From NCBI GenBank assembly GCA_016293365.1, contig JAEDEK010000127.1:1-5438 (forward strand): a stretch of DNA of 5,438 nt, in the 5' to 3' direction. The notes beneath the pieces were generated by a model. It had not been told where the DNA came from, searched no databases, and saw only the letters and a program-made list of their open reading frames with translations. The position numbers were made by a program, and so were the translations under genes. The stretch is from Bulleidia sp. (GTDB lineage: Bacteria > Bacillota_I > Bacilli_A > Erysipelotrichales > Erysipelotrichaceae). Positions 5,082 to 5,438 of the stretch are shown here, piece after piece (the first letter of the stretch is position 1; each line of letters opens with the position of its first letter).

Positions 5082-5438
5082 ATGGCAAATGAATTGAAAA
5101 AAGGGCCGACCGGAAGATATGCACTGCTGCAGGCCGGCTACTTTATGGACTGTCTTGTGATCACAAACTTTGCTGCGCTGTTTCTTGCGGGCAGAAACTT
5201 TACGACATCTCAGATCGGTATGGTGACTTCTATATCCGCACTGATCAGCTGTGTACTGTCCCAGATGCTTGGAACAATGGCTGACCGCAGTGATCGGATT
5301 CCACTGAAATACTATCTGATTGTCATCATGTCTGTCTGTATGGCATCTTTTGCAGGACTGGCATTTCTGCCCCATACCATGCTGCCGACAATGATGTTCT
5401 ATATCACTGCCTTTTCTCTGCAGGCTGCCGTATCTCCT
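5082..5438 (+). CDS. MFS transporter, N-terminal part (cut by the window end)
   Basis: The frame from ATG 5082 stays open for 119 codons to the window edge. It encodes about the first four membrane spans of a major facilitator superfamily protein: span 1 at about 13-36, span 2 at about 44-65, span 3 at about 77-97 and span 4 at about 100-118. The loop between spans 2 and 3 reads GTMADRSDR (64-72), a form of MFS motif A. The N-terminal pattern (RYALLQAGYFMD, then a Phe/Ala-rich span and FTTSQIG) resembles MFS_1-like transporters of Firmicutes. The substrate cannot be read from this part; a sugar or muropeptide is possible given the neighbours, but an unrelated drug or metabolite is equally so. 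GAAGGGA (5068-5074) lies 7 nt before the ATG. The gene has its own promoter and follows a terminator. Confidence 0.88.
   Translation, partial: MANELKKGPTGRYALLQAGYFMDCLVITNFAALFLAGRNFTTSQIGMVTSISALISCVLSQMLGTMADRSDRIPLKYYLIVIMSVCMASFAGLAFLPHTMLPTMMFYITAFSLQAAVSP

Noticed and set aside
1..5438. Mobile elements, CRISPR arrays, tRNA or rRNA genes
   Set aside because: No transposase-like frame, terminal repeats, regularly spaced repeats, or tRNA/rRNA-like sequence was found on reading both strands.

Overview
The window looks like chromosomal DNA of a low-to-mid GC Firmicute. Shine-Dalgarno sites are strong, promoters are sigma-A-like with extended -10 elements, and short U-tailed intrinsic terminators end each transcript. 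The S2 and EF-Ts sequences and the lysine/glutamate-rich S2 tail make me lean towards a gut or oral member of the Erysipelotrichia. That lineage call is an impression from the proteins and has not been tested by a search.

Layout, all on the + strand: (1) the last codons of an unidentified gene (1-63); (2) a 322-base gap with a palindrome cluster, a good promoter (194-222) and a roughly 155-nt structured leader; (3) rpsB (ribosomal protein S2, with a long charged C-terminal extension) and tsf (elongation factor Ts), 2 nt apart and closed by an intrinsic terminator, so pyrH and frr, which often follow in Firmicutes, are not in this transcript; (4) a two-gene catabolic operon with its own promoter and an upstream 15-bp perfect dyad, coding for a GH1 6-phospho-beta-glucosidase and a MupG/DUF871 (GH170-type) 6-phospho-glycosidase, ended by a second terminator; (5) the first 119 codons of a major facilitator superfamily transporter under a separate extended -10 promoter whose spacer holds another inverted repeat.

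The translation genes form a growth-linked unit that is probably autoregulated through the leader. The two glycosidases both belong to families that act on sugars phosphorylated at C6, so they should work downstream of a phosphotransferase system (PTS) that lies outside the window. The MFS protein may or may not belong to the same pathway, because it is transcriptionally separate. No mobile element, CRISPR array, tRNA or rRNA is visible, and I see no clear evidence of a wholly new system. The most interesting items are the rpsB leader, the GH1/GH170 pairing without PTS or murQ, and the two operator-like dyads.
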